The notes beneath the pieces were generated by a model. It was not told the origin of the DNA. It ran no database searches and worked only from the letters and a program-made list of their open reading frames with translations. This document shows positions 12,095-25,030 of a stretch of DNA of 64,000 bases, piece by piece. Each line of letters starts with the position of its first letter. The stretch's first letter is position 1. Made by a program: the position numbers and the translations under genes. Location of the stretch: positions 4,177,714-4,241,713 of the forward strand of contig OZ024871.1 of the NCBI GenBank assembly GCA_964017185.1. The letters are read 5' to 3'. The stretch comes from Rugalucina vietnamica. Taxonomy: Eukaryota; Mollusca; Bivalvia; Lucinida; Lucinidae.

Positions 12095-13892
12095 CAGTAT
12101 ACCCCCCGCAAAATTATCTAAGGCCAATAACTTCTTTAAGTCAAACATGCAAAACATTTGTCAAAAATATCTTTTCAGCATTATAATCCTTCATGAAAAT
12201 CCTCCGTATGTCTGACTCATGTCTGTAAGGTATTAAATAATATACTGAAAGCTCAGGGAGTAAAATTATTGTCGATTTCACTGTAAACTGTTGATCATTA
12301 TTTATCATGAGAAATGGTCAAAAATTGGCTATGCTAAAAAAAAAGCTGTAAATTTGTCAAAAATAAATTATTCAGCATAAGAATTATTCATGCACATCTG
12401 AAATATATCTGGAACAAGTGTGCAAAGAATTCAAATGAAACAATGAAAGCACTAGGAGGACTTGATTTCATAAAGTATGCTCTACCAGCCGTATTGTATA
12501 TTAGCGATGGTTGAAAAATGTCTAAGTTGAAAAATGCTGTAAATTTGTCAAAAATTATTTTTTCACCAATAAAATTCTTTATGCACATCTTCAATATGTC
12601 TGTAACATGTCTGCAAAGTATTAAAAAGAATTACTGAAAGCCCCAGGAGGAGTTGGATTTCACAAAGTATGTACTATCAACCATAATTGAATATAAGCAG
12701 AAATGGTCAAAATTGGCTAAGTTTAAAAAGCTGTAAATTTGTCAAAACTAAAATTTTCAGCATAAAAATTCTTCATGCACATCTTCAATTTATCTGGAAC
12801 AAATGTGCAAAGAATTAAAAAGAAACAATGAAAGCCCTAGGAGGAGTTGATTTCACAAAGTATGCACTTCCAACCATTATTGTATGTAAGCAATAGTCGA
12901 AAAATGGCTAAGTTAAAAAATGCTGTAAATTTGTCAAAAACTATTTTTTCAGCATTATAATTCTTCATGCACATCTTCAATATGTCTGTAACATGTCTGC
13001 AAAGTACTGAAAAGAAATACTGAAAGCCCTAGGAGGAGTTGATTTCACAAAGTATGTATGTAAGCAATAGTCGAAAAATGCCAAAGTTAAAAAATGCTGT
13101 AAATTTGTCAAAAATTATTTTTTCAGCATTATAATTCTTCATGCACATCTTCAATATGTCTATAACATGTCTGCAAAGTACTGAAAAGAAATACTGAAAG
13201 CCCTAGGAGGAGTTGATTTCACAAAGTATGTATGTAAGCAATAGTCGAAAAATGGCAAAGTTAAAAAATGCTGTAAATTTGTCAAAAATTATTTTTTCAG
13301 CATTATAATTCTTCATGCACATCTTCAATATGTCTGTAACATGTCTGCAAAGTACTGAAAAGAAACAATGAAAGCCCTAGGAGGAGTTGATTTCACAAAG
13401 TATGCACTACCAACCATTATTGAATATAAGCAATTATAGAAAAATTTGCTAAGTTAAAAATGCTGTAAATTTGTCAAAAATGATTTTTTCAGCATGACAA
13501 TTGTTCATGCACATCTGCAATATATCTGAAACATATCAGCAAAATATTAAAAGGAAACATTGAAAGCTGTAAGAGGAGTTGATTTCACAAAGTATGTACT
13601 TTCAGTACTATGGCAAACATGTTATAAGAAGACTTAAAAAGTCCCATAACTCTTGCAATACTGACCCTTTGGCCCCTAAATTCATACCACACATGTATTG
13701 TCTGATGGTGCAAGTGTGGTGAAAATTTGAAACAAATCAGGCAAAAGCTACTCAAGTTATTCAGCAAAGATGTCCAAATGTTGACGGAATGACGGAATGA
13801 CGGAATGACGGAATCACGGAATGACGGAATCACGGAATGACGGACAGGCTGAAAACAGTATACCCCCCTAAAACTTCGTTTTGCGGGGGGTA
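12095..13892. mobile_element. TATACCCCCC-ended element with internal tandem repeats
   Basis: Begins TATACCCCCCGCAAAA and ends TTTTGCGGGGGGTATA, a 16-bp perfect inverted repeat. Between them lie about seven tandem units (174-194 bp each; the GCTGTAAATTTGTCAAAA landmark is at 12345, 12536, 12730, 12922, 13096, 13270 and 13462). A short GACGGAAT(G/C)A minisatellite follows at 13791-13850. No ORF of its own. It sits in the intron between SAM1 and SAM2 exons. Structure, not homology, supports the call. Confidence 0.85.
13791..13850. repeat. 9-10-bp minisatellite (GACGGAATGAC type)
   Basis: Six or seven short imperfect repeats of ACGGAATGA/ACGGAATCA near the right end of the tandem-repeat element. 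Confidence 0.9.
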
Positions 13893-14066
13893 TAACAAAG
13901 TCATTATTTTGAATCGTCATGATTTATTTGTCTGCTCTCTTATTCAAGTATTTTCTTATGAAAGTCTCTGCAGTAAAAACTGACTTGCGCAATAATTTTT
14001 TTTAAAGAAAATTTTCTGGTTAATTTTCTGGTTAAAACTAATCAATTGGAATCCATATATACTCAC

Positions 14067-14279
14067 TGGCTTGAAATCTGGTATCCCATCATGTATATTC
14101 AGTCTGCCTATCTCAGCTTTCAGTTTCTTCCGATGGCCTGGTTTAGATATCCCTATCGCCGTGAGGTCCTGCGGGGTCATGTGGGTGATGGTCGGCATGT
14201 CGTACCCGGCTGACACAAAGTTATGGTAATACTCTTCGTAATGGAGGTCACTCAACCAGGCACGCAGAACCTCATGGTC
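14067..14279 (-). CDS. caskin: caskin SAM domain 1 exon
   Basis: A 213-base exon (71 codons, phase 0 both ends) between ATAG and GTGAGT splice sites. It encodes DHEVLRAWLSDLHYEEYYHN, then FVSAGYDMPTITHMTPQDL and TAIGISKPGHRKKLKAEI, an essentially complete SAM domain. The conserved tryptophan, the GYD motif, the DL(T/E)xIGI turn and the GHRKK helix start are all present. The wording TAIG-x-x-KPGHRKK is characteristic of caskin SAM1. In the family, SAM1 and SAM2 pack head to tail and form filaments. Confidence is high because the domain reads without a break in one exon. Confidence 0.96.
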
Positions 14280-14301
14280 CTATTCAAATAGGAAATAAAA
14301 T

Positions 14302-14534
14302 GAGCCTTCACATGAGAAAACTAACAATCTGGGTTTCCGACCAGGTATGACATAAACCAGGCTGTGTGGCCACAGAAGATGACTGGAGGCTGCAAATTTT
14401 GAATTTAGAAAGTAGAGGAATTATACTATCCCTGTAGCTAAAACAAAGGCTGACCAGCTTCAAAGTTACCACGAAGCCGGTCTGTGCCTTTGTTTTCGCC
14501 TATGCAGATTGTTGGTTTTCTGATGCGGCAGCTC
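14302..14534 (-). mobile_element. MITE family A copy in a caskin intron
   Basis: GAGCCTTCACATGAGAAAAC...GCGGCAGCTC with AAAT duplications; 23 bp from the SAM1 exon acceptor side. Confidence 0.92.
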
Positions 14535-14756
14535 AAATATTATTTTATAATCCTTTTTATGACTATCCATGATCAATTTCTTTTTGAAGGTTATTGTTTT
14601 TTGCATACTTAAGAATTTACAGCTTTTTCTGTTTTTTCCAAAGAAACGAAGACCTTAAATAGTTTCTTTTGATGCTTTATGTTCATTAATAGCTGAGGAT
14701 GGTCATTTTATCCTAACCATAGAGGCACATTACCAGTTTTTTTTACTGCCCTTAAA

Positions 14757-14910
14757 CATTACGAAAACATGCCCTTGTAATATACAGATTTTCCTATGTT
14801 GTAAAAAGTGAAAGTTTTCAGCAGAAAATGTTTTGACATTTTTTCTTATTTTTGCCCAAAACATAGATTGTGGGTACACATTAGAACCGCCTAGTGAGGC
14901 GGTTCTAACG
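14757..14910. mobile_element. Foldback family B, truncated copy in a caskin intron
   Basis: Shares CATTACGAAAACATGCCC, ATAGATTGTGGGTAC and the AGAACCGCC...GGCGGTTCT loop, then breaks off before the second arm. Confidence 0.8.
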
Positions 14911-15027
14911 ATTTTAAGGCCAAATCTTACAGCAGAGGAAATGTTGTTGTTGTTTTTTTCAATCAATGAAAAGAGCATCTAGCTCACTCCACTGATGGTC
15001 TAAACAAAACTGTAAAGTTCAACTTAC

Positions 15028-15222
15028 GGGAACGCCGGCCTGGAACAACTCCGCCACGTTGATTTGACTCGAGTACCCACTCTCCTCAAGTCTGTCTAGG
15101 CTACCGACGCTAGAACTGGACGTACTGTGGTAACTCTGTCTAGATGATACACCAGACTCGTAGCTGGTCGCTGACAGTCGGTGGTGGTTGTTTACATGGA
15201 CATTCACATAGTTGTGGTGGAG
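15028..15222 (-). CDS. caskin: caskin linker exon before SAM1
   Basis: A 195-base exon in phase 0, bounded by TTTCAG and a GTAAGT donor. It starts LHHNYVNVHVNNHHRLS, then has a serine-rich run (SYHSTSSSSVGSLDRLEES) and ends INVAELFQAGVP. The SxGSLDRLEESG-type segment followed by a short helix-forming AELF segment is what caskins carry just before SAM1. The serine cluster is a likely phosphorylation region (inference). The exon reads directly into the SAM1 exon in the same phase. Confidence 0.9.
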
Positions 15223-16518
15223 CTGAAATGAAATTTAAGCTTTATAACTAGACATATCAACAAATTGAAAGTTATAAATTTTACACAAATAAATAAAAAT
15301 GAAACACTGAGTATAATTCAACTTTCATTTACTGAATCACTTTTTCAGTGCAATATAGGATAACTAGTCGTACTAACCTTGTCAGATCTTTATTTCAAAT
15401 CATTTCACTAAAATTTCATGTTGACCCTTGCTTTCTACTTCCATCAAAATTCAAACAATATAGATTTTGATTCACACAATACAGAAAGTCAATGTAGCAA
15501 AATCGCAAACAGAACTCGTGAACAAATTCAAGTTTAGGAAATGAAGCACTGAAAGAAGTTAAATATCCAATGCCAAAAAATGTTGCAAACGCTTCACTCA
15601 ACTTGAAAAAGTTGAGCCAATATTTGAAGTCAATTTCTTAAATGTATTTTCTGATGTGCAAAATAGCCTGTCATATATGAAAACCAATTTTCTCAAGTCA
15701 TATTTCACACAGATCAATGCTAAGCCATTAAGTTTATATCCCTGATTTAGCGTCCATTTTCACGATGCCACTTGAAGTTTCTAGTTTGCTATCGAAGCAT
15801 ATTATTCCTGTTTAACAAAGTATGAGAGTTTATTGGGTGAGAAATATCAATAACGGCATCTGTCATAGAACAGTTCCATCAAGTGTCTTTAGTGCCTTTT
15901 ATCCATAACCACTCAAAAATGGTCTTCTCAATGCAGCCTAATAAGTGTCTACAAAGTACTATATTTGTCAGCCACTGTCCAAGTATCCTATTCTATATTG
16001 GCATGCAAATAGTTTGGTCTAAGAGTGTTTTGTGACATCAGTTTGTTGTATTTAGGAAACGCCACTTTCCGCTAACATGGCTATCATTTGACAGGCTCTT
16101 TTATATCAAGATCTATAATCTATTGATTGTAATTGGAGACCGAACGATTCTGTGAGACGAGAGTCGGGCATTCCAGTATTGGTATCTGTTGATCTACGAG
16201 CACTCCAAGACTGCAAGAGGAAATCCCTTTGAATTTTTATGTCCCATTATGGGAATAAAGCCAATTCATTTGCGAGTAATGAATTCCGGTCTGACAATTC
16301 TGAACGTCACATTGTACTGAAAGAGTTATGACTGCATAACACAGCTTTCAATGTTTTTCCTGTGTTTTGATTAGAATTTTTTCCAAAAGGTATGAATAAG
16401 TAATTCACTGGGGACATAAATCAAAAACACATCAAAAGGAAACCGTCCAGTCAAAATGAGAAATAGCAATATTAAGACCAGTTTTATATTTTCCTAAAAC
16501 AGGAAAAAAAATGAAATG

Positions 16519-16551
<33 letters not shown>

Positions 16552-17200
16552 CATACACAGAAAAAAACAAATGCTCCTTTTTTAAATTTAAGTTTTGCTT
16601 AAGTATACAAATGACAAGGACAACAGCATGGGTACGCTTGATTTACCCACGTCTCTTTAAGCATTGCTTTTGTAAACTGACCAATCAAGTAGCTTTTCAC
16701 AATGTATTTTATGGGCATTAGACAAACATGAATGGTGAAAGAGACCTTTAGTTTTATTATTTTTCCTCTCTTGTCCATTTAAGGAATCAATATCAAAGTG
16801 GTTATTAAACCTAAACCATTACAATATTGATAAGCTAACTCCACTGTTTGATAGAAATGGTGTTCGATTTCCAGGAAACACATTGTCTAAATATGGTCGA
16901 AGACCTTCACACATTGTACAAAATGACAGATGACCCATCAAAGTATTTAATGGATGGCAAATAAACCCTCCATTTTCCTGCTGCAATACCAAAGTTCCTC
17001 TTCAGACAGGGCTAGAAATTTCTCTTGAAAACTGTGGTCCATTTCCGTTTTGATGACATTCCTTTTAGTGTCACAATTACAATTGCTAAGATTCTAAAAG
17101 ACTGTGACATGTACAGATTCTCCAGCCTGATTTCTGTTCCTAATCCCCGATCAGACTGTCTCTGATAATTACCATATTTTTGGAAGTCTAAGCCCTATTT

Positions 17201-17431
17201 GAGCCACGTGATGAATAAAACTGATTTTCGCCTATGCAACAAAGATGCAGATCAGCTTCGCAGTAACTGTGAAGCTGATCACACCTTTGTTTTCGCTGCA
17301 CGGATAGTACAATGCCCCCTCCTCTTAAATATGGAATTTCAATGTTTTAGCCTGCTTCTGAGACTGTATAGGCTGGTTTGTGTCGGACCTGGTCTGAAAC
17401 CCCGAAGACAGGTTTTCTCACGATGCTTCTC
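17201..17431 (+). mobile_element. MITE family A copy (diverged)
   Basis: GAGCCACGTGATGAATAAAA start, GATCAGCTTCGC/GAAGCTGATC hairpin, ends GCTTCTC; ATTT on both sides. The open frame across it (17199-17678) is a repeat translation. Confidence 0.88.
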
Positions 17432-19214
17432 ATTTGGTGCCATTGAGATTGAAGCTTTTTTCCAATTGATTACTCTGTTAACTTTATTGAGTTACAGCAC
17501 AAACCACTCTTTTGCTAGGCTTCTAATTAAGGACTCGCTTGGGAGAAATATCCAAATAGCGCCTCTTAATTCTGAGGATAATTTTGTTATTCTCAACCAT
17601 AAACTAATAAATGTTCTTTTTGTAGTTTGTCTCAAATATTTGAAACTGATTGTGTTTTGTGCTTTGGAATTTGCTTAGGAACCTAAAACTGTAATTTGCT
17701 AGAACAGCAAACTGTCTCGCTTTTGGGTAAGGTTATATGAATGTGGGTCATTTGCTAGAAGGTCGCCGGTAGAACCAAAGCCAATGGCAGAAAGCTCAGT
17801 AATGGTCCAACAAAAAAAGAATAATACTGATATACAGTACATCCCAAAAAATGCATTTTTGATAGAGAAATACATAAAAGTACTTACTGTATTTGTTCTA
17901 ATTAGTGCACAGTGCACTTAAAATTTTCAAAATAATTTATAGTTAAGGTAACAAAATATTGTTCTAATAAGTGCACACTACGAACCAAAACAACACATTA
18001 ACTGATGAAATAAACATGTCGAAGTAATCAATGACATAGGTGCTCCAATCATTTCAAAATAGTGTTTGACTATTTATGGTTAAGTATTAATGCATTTAAT
18101 AAGGCATTTCTGTGTAAAGATTGTGTAAAATAACAATACGCTATTCGAGCAGTGTGCACTTATGCACATGCTTTTCAGAAACGTCCAGGATGTGCGCTAA
18201 TTAGAATGAATACTGTAAGTTTAACAAGGACAAAAGTGACAAACAATAAAAGTTTACATGGAATCGCATAAATTCCCCCAACAGATACATGCCTGAGAAA
18301 TTGTACCTGAGCAGGTAATCTATGAAGTTTCTCACCAACTTCTATTTTAGCAAGTACAATTTTACGGTCAATGCCAGTACAGCCATGTGGCAACCAAAAT
18401 ATGTATGCAAGATATGCTGTATTCCAAGAAAAAAATAACCCATCAGCATGGTTTGGGAATTGGAAGGCAATCAATCAGCCAAACATAGTTTCTCACTAAA
18501 TTTACCAGTTCAAAATGCACACACTTCAATCAGTAACAGTTACTGACAATGGCTAAAGGGGTACATGTACAAAGAATTGGCTAATCTAGCAAGAATTTCT
18601 AGCTTAAAGCATTTCCTCCAAGCAATTTTAGAGATTCACCTTTTATTTGAATATTTTAGTGTTTGCAGCTTAGATCACATCCTAAATAGAACAAACATAA
18701 ACTTCTGTGAAAATAATTTCCTTATTTTTTTGCTAATAAAATCCTGTAATAACATTCCATTTTGAGAAGTTTTGAATACAATAACACGAAATTTTCTCTA
18801 TTATTTCATACCTCAGTTAAATATTGTTCTTAGAACCTATTTTAGAATAACTTCCTTATATCACTTTAAACCAACATAAGCACTTTGCACACAATTCCAA
18901 AACAGTTACAGCAAAAACATGAGAGGAATCCCATACCATAGACACTAGACACTAGTACATAATCAGTCTACAGCCAAGTCAAAGAACATCAATCTTGGAC
19001 ATAAAAGACATATTTTACCTAGGTATGATTCTACAACTACATTCAAAGCCAAACTAATCTCGGTGGCGTCTTGAACACTGATGAACAAAGCTACGGGTAA
19101 TGCTTACACTGTGAGGGACAAGACTGGCACGCGCAGAATGGTAAAACTATCAGGACCATAAGCTTGGTTTTCTAGCACCCTGGCTCCAGTCTCCAGACTC
19201 CTCAGAATGCTAAT

Positions 19215-19448
19215 GAGCCACCACATGGGAAAACCAACAATCCGCATAGGCGAAAACAACGACGCAGATCAGCTTCGCGGTAACCGCGAAGCTGATCAGC
19301 GCCTTTGTTTTCGCTACTCGGATAGTACAATTCCTCTCCTACTTAAATCCGAAATTTCAAGCTTCTGGCTCTTTTCTGTGACTGTACAGGCCGGTTTGTG
19401 TCAGACCTAGTCGAAAACCACATTGTTGGTTTTCCCACGAGGCGGCTC
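19215..19448 (+). mobile_element. MITE family A, full-length copy
   Basis: Canonical ends and a strong central hairpin; TAAT duplicated at both sides. Confidence 0.95.
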
Positions 19449-20474
19449 TAATAGTTCTTCAGTTGGTTCCCAGTCTCCTGGTGCATGATGAGTTTATTAT
19501 AGATCAGTATCAATGCTGGGTACCAGGTTACTAATAACACACTTATAATGATTATTTATCAGTTATGTAATCTCGATGGGGTTTATGCAATGGTTGTCTC
19601 ACCAGATGGATTATTAATTATAGTTTCTTGCAGGCAAAAATCATTATTATACCAGACTGAATAAAACAAAATAAATGCTTGTTATAGGACTGGTACTTTT
19701 AGAGTAATTCCCTTCAATGTCTACAGCTAAAATTAATCAGGATTATCAATGATTAAAATTACGCATCAACAAGACACCTGATGGGTGGTAGATTATTTTT
19801 TTCTTCTTCTTCTCAAAACAAATGGGTTTTAGTACATAAAGTTTGTTGTAATACAAGTTGTTTGTATATATGTACAACCTGTTTACTCAGGACTCACATA
19901 AGAGAAACAACTTTGGTACAAGACATAATGAATCCTTACATTATCAATTTGCTGCTTATATGTCTACATTGCATGTCCATGTCTATCTGTTATCAAATCT
20001 GTATTCATTACCCTTATTGAATAATAAATGAAAACTAAGTGTTACCCAGTTAATTGTATTAACTAAATCTAAGAATTAGACAGATCTTCCCCGGGTTGCT
20101 GTTATTATATTCTACATATATAGACTGGAAATCAGACATTTTATTATTCTACAAGGTTAAGACAGTCTGATAGAACTTATCAATCCATAATCCTCAAGAC
20201 TTGACTTGACATTTTCATCCAAGTCCTGAACCACGCTCCTTTAATCCTCTCTATAGGCTTAAAGAAAAGCAGACAACTTATCCAGGCTGCAGAAATCTTG
20301 GTAGTTTATGGACCCTCATGTTCAAAGTCTTAACATCAACATCTGGTTCTGATTCTGGTCTCTTAGTATGTCAATGTTCCTTATGATGATGCCATGTTCA
20401 ATCAAAGGGAGACAATCCAGGTCAAGGTAACTTAGAAGTGGCGCATTGCCTTAAAGGGTTCCATACTATCCAAT

Positions 20475-20575
20475 GAGCCACGATGCCAGAAAATCAGTCT
20501 TCGGGGTTTCCAACCAGGTCTGACATAATCCGCCCTGTTCAGTTACAGAAGAAAGCTAAAGTCTAAAAACTTGCC
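20475..20575 (-). mobile_element. MITE family A, truncated copy
   Basis: Only one arm remains (GAGCCACGATGCCAGAAAAT...GACATAATCCG). It belongs to a GCGACG-end subfamily like the copy at 49458. Confidence 0.75.
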
Positions 20576-21396
20576 TCTGATAATGGTTTTTCACAGAAAA
20601 TTTTTGTATGGGGGACGACAGAAAAAATATTTTCATGTCAAAATCTTGATCTTAGTTTGTCCTAATACACGGGGTCTATTCTCTAAGCCTCTATAATCTG
20701 GTGTCGTCCAGGTATAAGCAGGTTCCGGTAGTGGTTTTGTGAAATTGAATGTAAACAAAGAAATGGAGTAGACAGGTGAACAGGTAAGTTGCATTATTTC
20801 TGTTTTATCTTTTGATTTTGAATAAAATCCTGATGTGCAGTCTCAAGAGAATTTACATACGCTAGTAGAAATCAAAACTAGAGTGGCGAAGATGCAATAG
20901 GAAACTAGATTTTGATGTTCAAAGTTTCGATACGTGGCTGTTTTGATGTAACAGTTTCGGCCAGATTCACAAGTTTGCCCTACATTTTGAATATATATGC
21001 ACCGGACATTGTCCGATTCGACCCACAAACAAATATAATCAGTACGTACATTCCTGGGAATCGAAATAGCTTCATGAAAGCGAGTCCAAAATAAAAAATC
21101 TTGGTATAAGCACATTTTTTCAGGTGGTCGTGAATGTTAAGACGCTTTAGTAAGGTAGACGTGCAATCTGACTGACACTGTACCAGGTACTCAAATTGCT
21201 TATGAAATCACAAGCACTTTCAAATTTGAAATAATTGAGCTTGTTTATAGTGGCTGAGAGACATATTCGCTCAAAAGCTTAACAAGGATCTTATTCCATC
21301 CCAAAACATAAAATGGTTCCTCATAATTCTGGCGTGAGTTGCATAACGCAAACCCTTGAGCTATTGATGACGCCATTTGATCTTCCTTATTCCTTA

Positions 21397-22794
21397 TAGG
21401 GCTGTCACACATTCGCGTATCGACTCACGTATCTACGGCGTATCGATATACGAAAGGTACGTCACATGTACGTCGTAGATACGTGGGCATACGTAGCTCA
21501 TACTCTTCGATACGTAGCTCATACTCCTCATACGCCGAGGTGCTACGTTTTTTTATGTGTGCACTTAAAAATTCGTAGCACGTACGTAGCAGGTCCGATA
21601 CGCCGTACATACGTCACACATACGTGGTACATACGAAAGCAACGTGGCAGGTACGTCGTAGATACGTAGCTCATACTCCTGATACGCCACACGTACGTAG
21701 CGGTTAAAATGCCACGTGACAGTGACGTATGTACAGCGTACCTTTCGTATTTGCTACGTATGTGTGACGTATGTGTGGCGTATCCTCGAATGTCTTTTCG
21801 TATCTACGGCGTATCAGCGACGTACGTGTGGCGTATCTCGCGTATCAATGGCGTATGTGCTACGTATGTGCTACGTTCGTTTCGCTACTGTGGAGTATGT
21901 GTGACGTATTAGGAGTATAAGGAATATTTTGTGGTGTTCCAAGAGAATCTTAATGCTTCTATATGTATGTTTTCGTTTTTCCGAAGTCATGGATCAAATG
22001 TTTCTCACGGTTCGGGGTGTCGTGCAGGGTTCTTTCATGGCTACGCTTGGTGTAGCCTCCGTCTTTGTTCATGTGGTCTTACGACCAGGATGGAGAGCTT
22101 GAAGATGTTCCCCCACCACCACCACCTCATTTTTTTTTCGGTGTTAATCTAGATTATCTAGATTTCTCCGGTGGCATCTTCGACCTCTTTTATGAGCCTG
22201 TGCGTGAGAAAACCAACAAACCGGCCTGTACAGTCTTAGAAGATGGTAAGAGGCTGGAAATTTTGGATTTAGAAAGTAGAGGAATTGTACTATCCATGTA
22301 GAAAAAACAAAGGCACTGATCAGCTCCCCAATTAATGCGAAGCTGATCGGCGCCTTTGTTTTTGCCTATGCAGAGTGTTGGTTTTTCCATGCGGCGGCTC
22401 ATATTTGATAACTATAATGTGCGAATTGCATGAGCAAAGTGAACACAACCGTTTTTTCTCATAGGTATTAAAAAGCAATTGGTATAGAACAGATACGCCG
22501 CAGATAAGAATGGAACGCAGTACATACGCCGTAGATACGTCATGCGTACACTTCATACGCCATACATACGTCACACGTACGTAGCACATACGCATTGATA
22601 CGCCGTACATACGAAAGTAAAATTCCATACGAATACATATACGTCACGGATACGCCACGGGAACGTAGCAGGAACGTCACACGTACGTGGTACATACGTC
22701 TCTTGAGCAAAATACGGCTCAGACCTCGGCGTATCGACATTTTCATAGATACGTGAGCGATTTTCCGCTGATACGTGAATGTGTGACAGTGCTA
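21397..22794. mobile_element. Harbinger-like non-autonomous element packed with CGTA/ACGT motifs
   Basis: Ends TAGGGCTGTCACACATTCGC and, inverted, TAGCACTGTCACACATTCAC are flanked by TTA on both sides, the TWA duplication typical of PIF/Harbinger elements. The two flanks of the element (21415-21915 and 22490-22780) are dense in TACGT, CGTAC and ACGTA words in both orientations. The centre carries a MITE family A copy. Open frames across it (for example 21709-21912) are translations of the repeats. Confidence 0.87.
22194..22400 (-). mobile_element. MITE family A copy nested inside the Harbinger-like element
   Basis: GAGCCTGTGCGTGAGAAAAC...GCGGCGGCTC, ~207 bp, inserted in the CGTA-rich element at 21397-22794 and therefore younger than it. 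Flanks TTAT/ATAT. Confidence 0.88.
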
Positions 22795-23198
22795 TTAGCA
22801 ATGGCGGGTTGCTTTCAGAGAGGCAGCTCTTTGGAACGTTAGGGGCCTACGTAGCGCTGGCGAACACTTTTTTTAACATACCGTTGCATAGGAAATAGTT
22901 GCTAAGTGCTTGCTAACCCTGTTTATGTATAACACGTATCAGCTAACGCGGCTATTCATATCCTACATAATATTCCCCATGCACATTTGTGGCAAATAAA
23001 ATGTCGTATGCAGGGTGCATAATTTTCTCAGATAAGAAATAGATTGTTCTCATTGCTAAATTTTGTTGCCAGATTCTTCCCGCACTGGTCACACATGTAA
23101 CTTTTCTTGGATGCCATTACTTCTGGAATTGAAATGTGATGCATTTAAATGCAACATATTAACAACATTTCTAAGCCAGTTATTAATTCTTAATATAC

Positions 23199-23432
23199 GA
23201 GCCACCTCATGGGAAAACCAACAATGTGGTTTTTGAACAGGTCCTACACAAATCGGGCTGTACAGCCACAGAAGACAGCTAGAACTTTGAAACTTTTTAT
23301 TTAAAAAGAAGAGGGATTGTACTTTCCGAGTAGAGAAAACAAAGGCGCTGATCAGCTGCGCGGTTACCACGAAGCTGATCTGTGTCTTTGTTTTCGCCTA
23401 TGCAAATTGTTGGTTTTCTCATGAGGCGGCTC
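23199..23432 (-). mobile_element. MITE family A, full-length copy
   Basis: GAGCCACCTCATGGGAAAAC...TGAGGCGGCTC, 234 bp; flanks ATAC/ATAT. Confidence 0.93.
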
Positions 23433-23642
23433 ATATCATTATGTTTGTTTGCATTGGTCTTTAATGTCACAGTCAACATTTTTCAATCACGTCGGGGCGG
23501 AGCCACTGCTTCCTGTGTTTTGACCAGTACTCTAGGGAGTAGGACACAGCATGGTTACCCCAGTTGAAATTGAATCTAACACTTCTATTCGGAGTCTAAC
23601 GCTCTACCATTCGGTCAACGCACTCGGTTTATATTATTATTT

Positions 23643-23876
23643 GAGCCGCCTCATGAGAAAACCAACAATCTGCATAAGCGAAAACAAAGACGCAGATCAG
23701 CTTCGCGGTAACCGCAAAGCTGATCAGCGCCTTTGTTTTCGCTACTCAGCTAGTGCAATACCTCTTCTACTAAAATCCGAAATTTCAAGCTTCTAGCTCT
23801 TTTCTGTGCTTGTGCAGGTCGGTTTGTGTCGGACCTGTTCGGAAACCACGTTTGATGTTTTCCCATGAGGCGGCTC
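23643..23876 (+). mobile_element. MITE family A, full-length copy
   Basis: Canonical 234-bp element with ATTT duplications. Confidence 0.95.
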
Positions 23877-24213
23877 ATTTCTGTTTTCGTAATTGCCGAA
23901 ACATTTTTACAATTTTTAATTGTTATATGTACGTTTTCTATTCAAGAGACAATTAAAAAAAATAAATAAATGTACCAAAAACAAAGTATGTTGAAATTTT
24001 ATGAAGACCGGGCACAATATCTCGAGCGATAGCGAGTCCGATTCTTATTGACATCGACTAACAGTTGCATGTTGCAAACATGTTCATACGATCACAAGGT
24101 CAGTAAATCTGTGGATCAGAATGTCCAGGAATATACATAATTGAAAATAAAATGTACACACAGGCACAAGGCGGGTAAATTACATTACAAGACATCTCTA
24201 AGATGTACTTAAT

Positions 24214-24459
24214 GAGTTGCATTTGGAGAAAACCAACATTTCGCATATGCCAAAACAAAGGAGCAGATCAGCTTCCCAGTAGTTGCGAAGCTGATCAGCG
24301 TCTTTGTTTTCGCTACTCAGCTAGTACAATTCAACTACTTTCTAAATCCAAAATGTTCATCCTCTAGTCGTCTTCTGTGTTTGTACAGCTCGGTTTCAAC
24401 GACGGTTTGTGTCGCACCTGCTCGGAAACCACATTGCCTGTTTTCTCACGACGCGGCTC
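24214..24459 (+). mobile_element. MITE family A copy
   Basis: GAGTTGCATTTGGAGAAAAC...CACGACGCGGCTC with central hairpin; flanks TAAT/AAAT. Confidence 0.87.
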
Positions 24460-24639
24460 AAATGTTGTTTAGCAAATATACTATTGCATTTGTAGGCGGG
24501 CGTATACGCACCATATATCTGGTTCTACACGGGGAGCTTTGATTCCCTCCCGACATCACTCGAGCATTGTCGACTGGGATGTATGAGTGACATACATTGA
24601 ACGTCAAAAGATCTACTTTGAAAAGTTTGTTGGTTTGAA

Positions 24640-25030
24640 TTGATGCTTTACTAATTTTTAAAAATCGCAAAACCGTAGCCCGTAGACACGTCGAGCGCGC
24701 GCCGTACGGAGACACTGCGATGATCGTACGATCGCCGCACGATTTATTATAATAATTTACGGACAAAAAATAGTTCGACGATCGTAGGGAGACCGCAAGA
24801 TCTCAGTCAGAAATAATAGCGACTCCTCGCGGACATCGCACGGGCTCCGTACGATTTCCAATTAAAGACTGTGGATACCCTACGATTTCCATACGGTTTT
24901 GAGTCAAAACATCGACGACAGCCAGAGCAAGAAATCTTTGAATTGTTAACACATACGTCGTAGCTGAAGATCACTTCCGATATCTAAAATCGTTGGAAAA
25001 ATCGCAGACCGAAAAATCGTACGATTATGG
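24640..25030. repeat. CpG-rich stretch with CGTACGAT palindromes
   Basis: Repeated ATCGTACGAT, CCGTACGATTTCC and ATCGTAGG words, many CpG sites against an AT-rich background. It may be the subterminal part of another element, but I could not fix its ends. Confidence 0.55.

Larger units (their letters stand above)
15223..20667 (-). other. caskin: Left part of the ~12.9-kb caskin intron
   Basis: No exon recognised. Contains a poly(A) run at 16525-16551, MITEs at 17201 and 19215, a MITE relic at 20475, and a short SINE tail at about 20395-20440 (CAAAGGGAGACAATCCAGGT). The remaining sequence is AT-rich and unassigned. Confidence 0.6.

Noticed and set aside
21425..21912. Tyr/Arg/Val-rich ORFs (YVATYVRT-like) on both strands
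   Set aside because: They translate the CGTA/ACGT word array of the Harbinger-like element.
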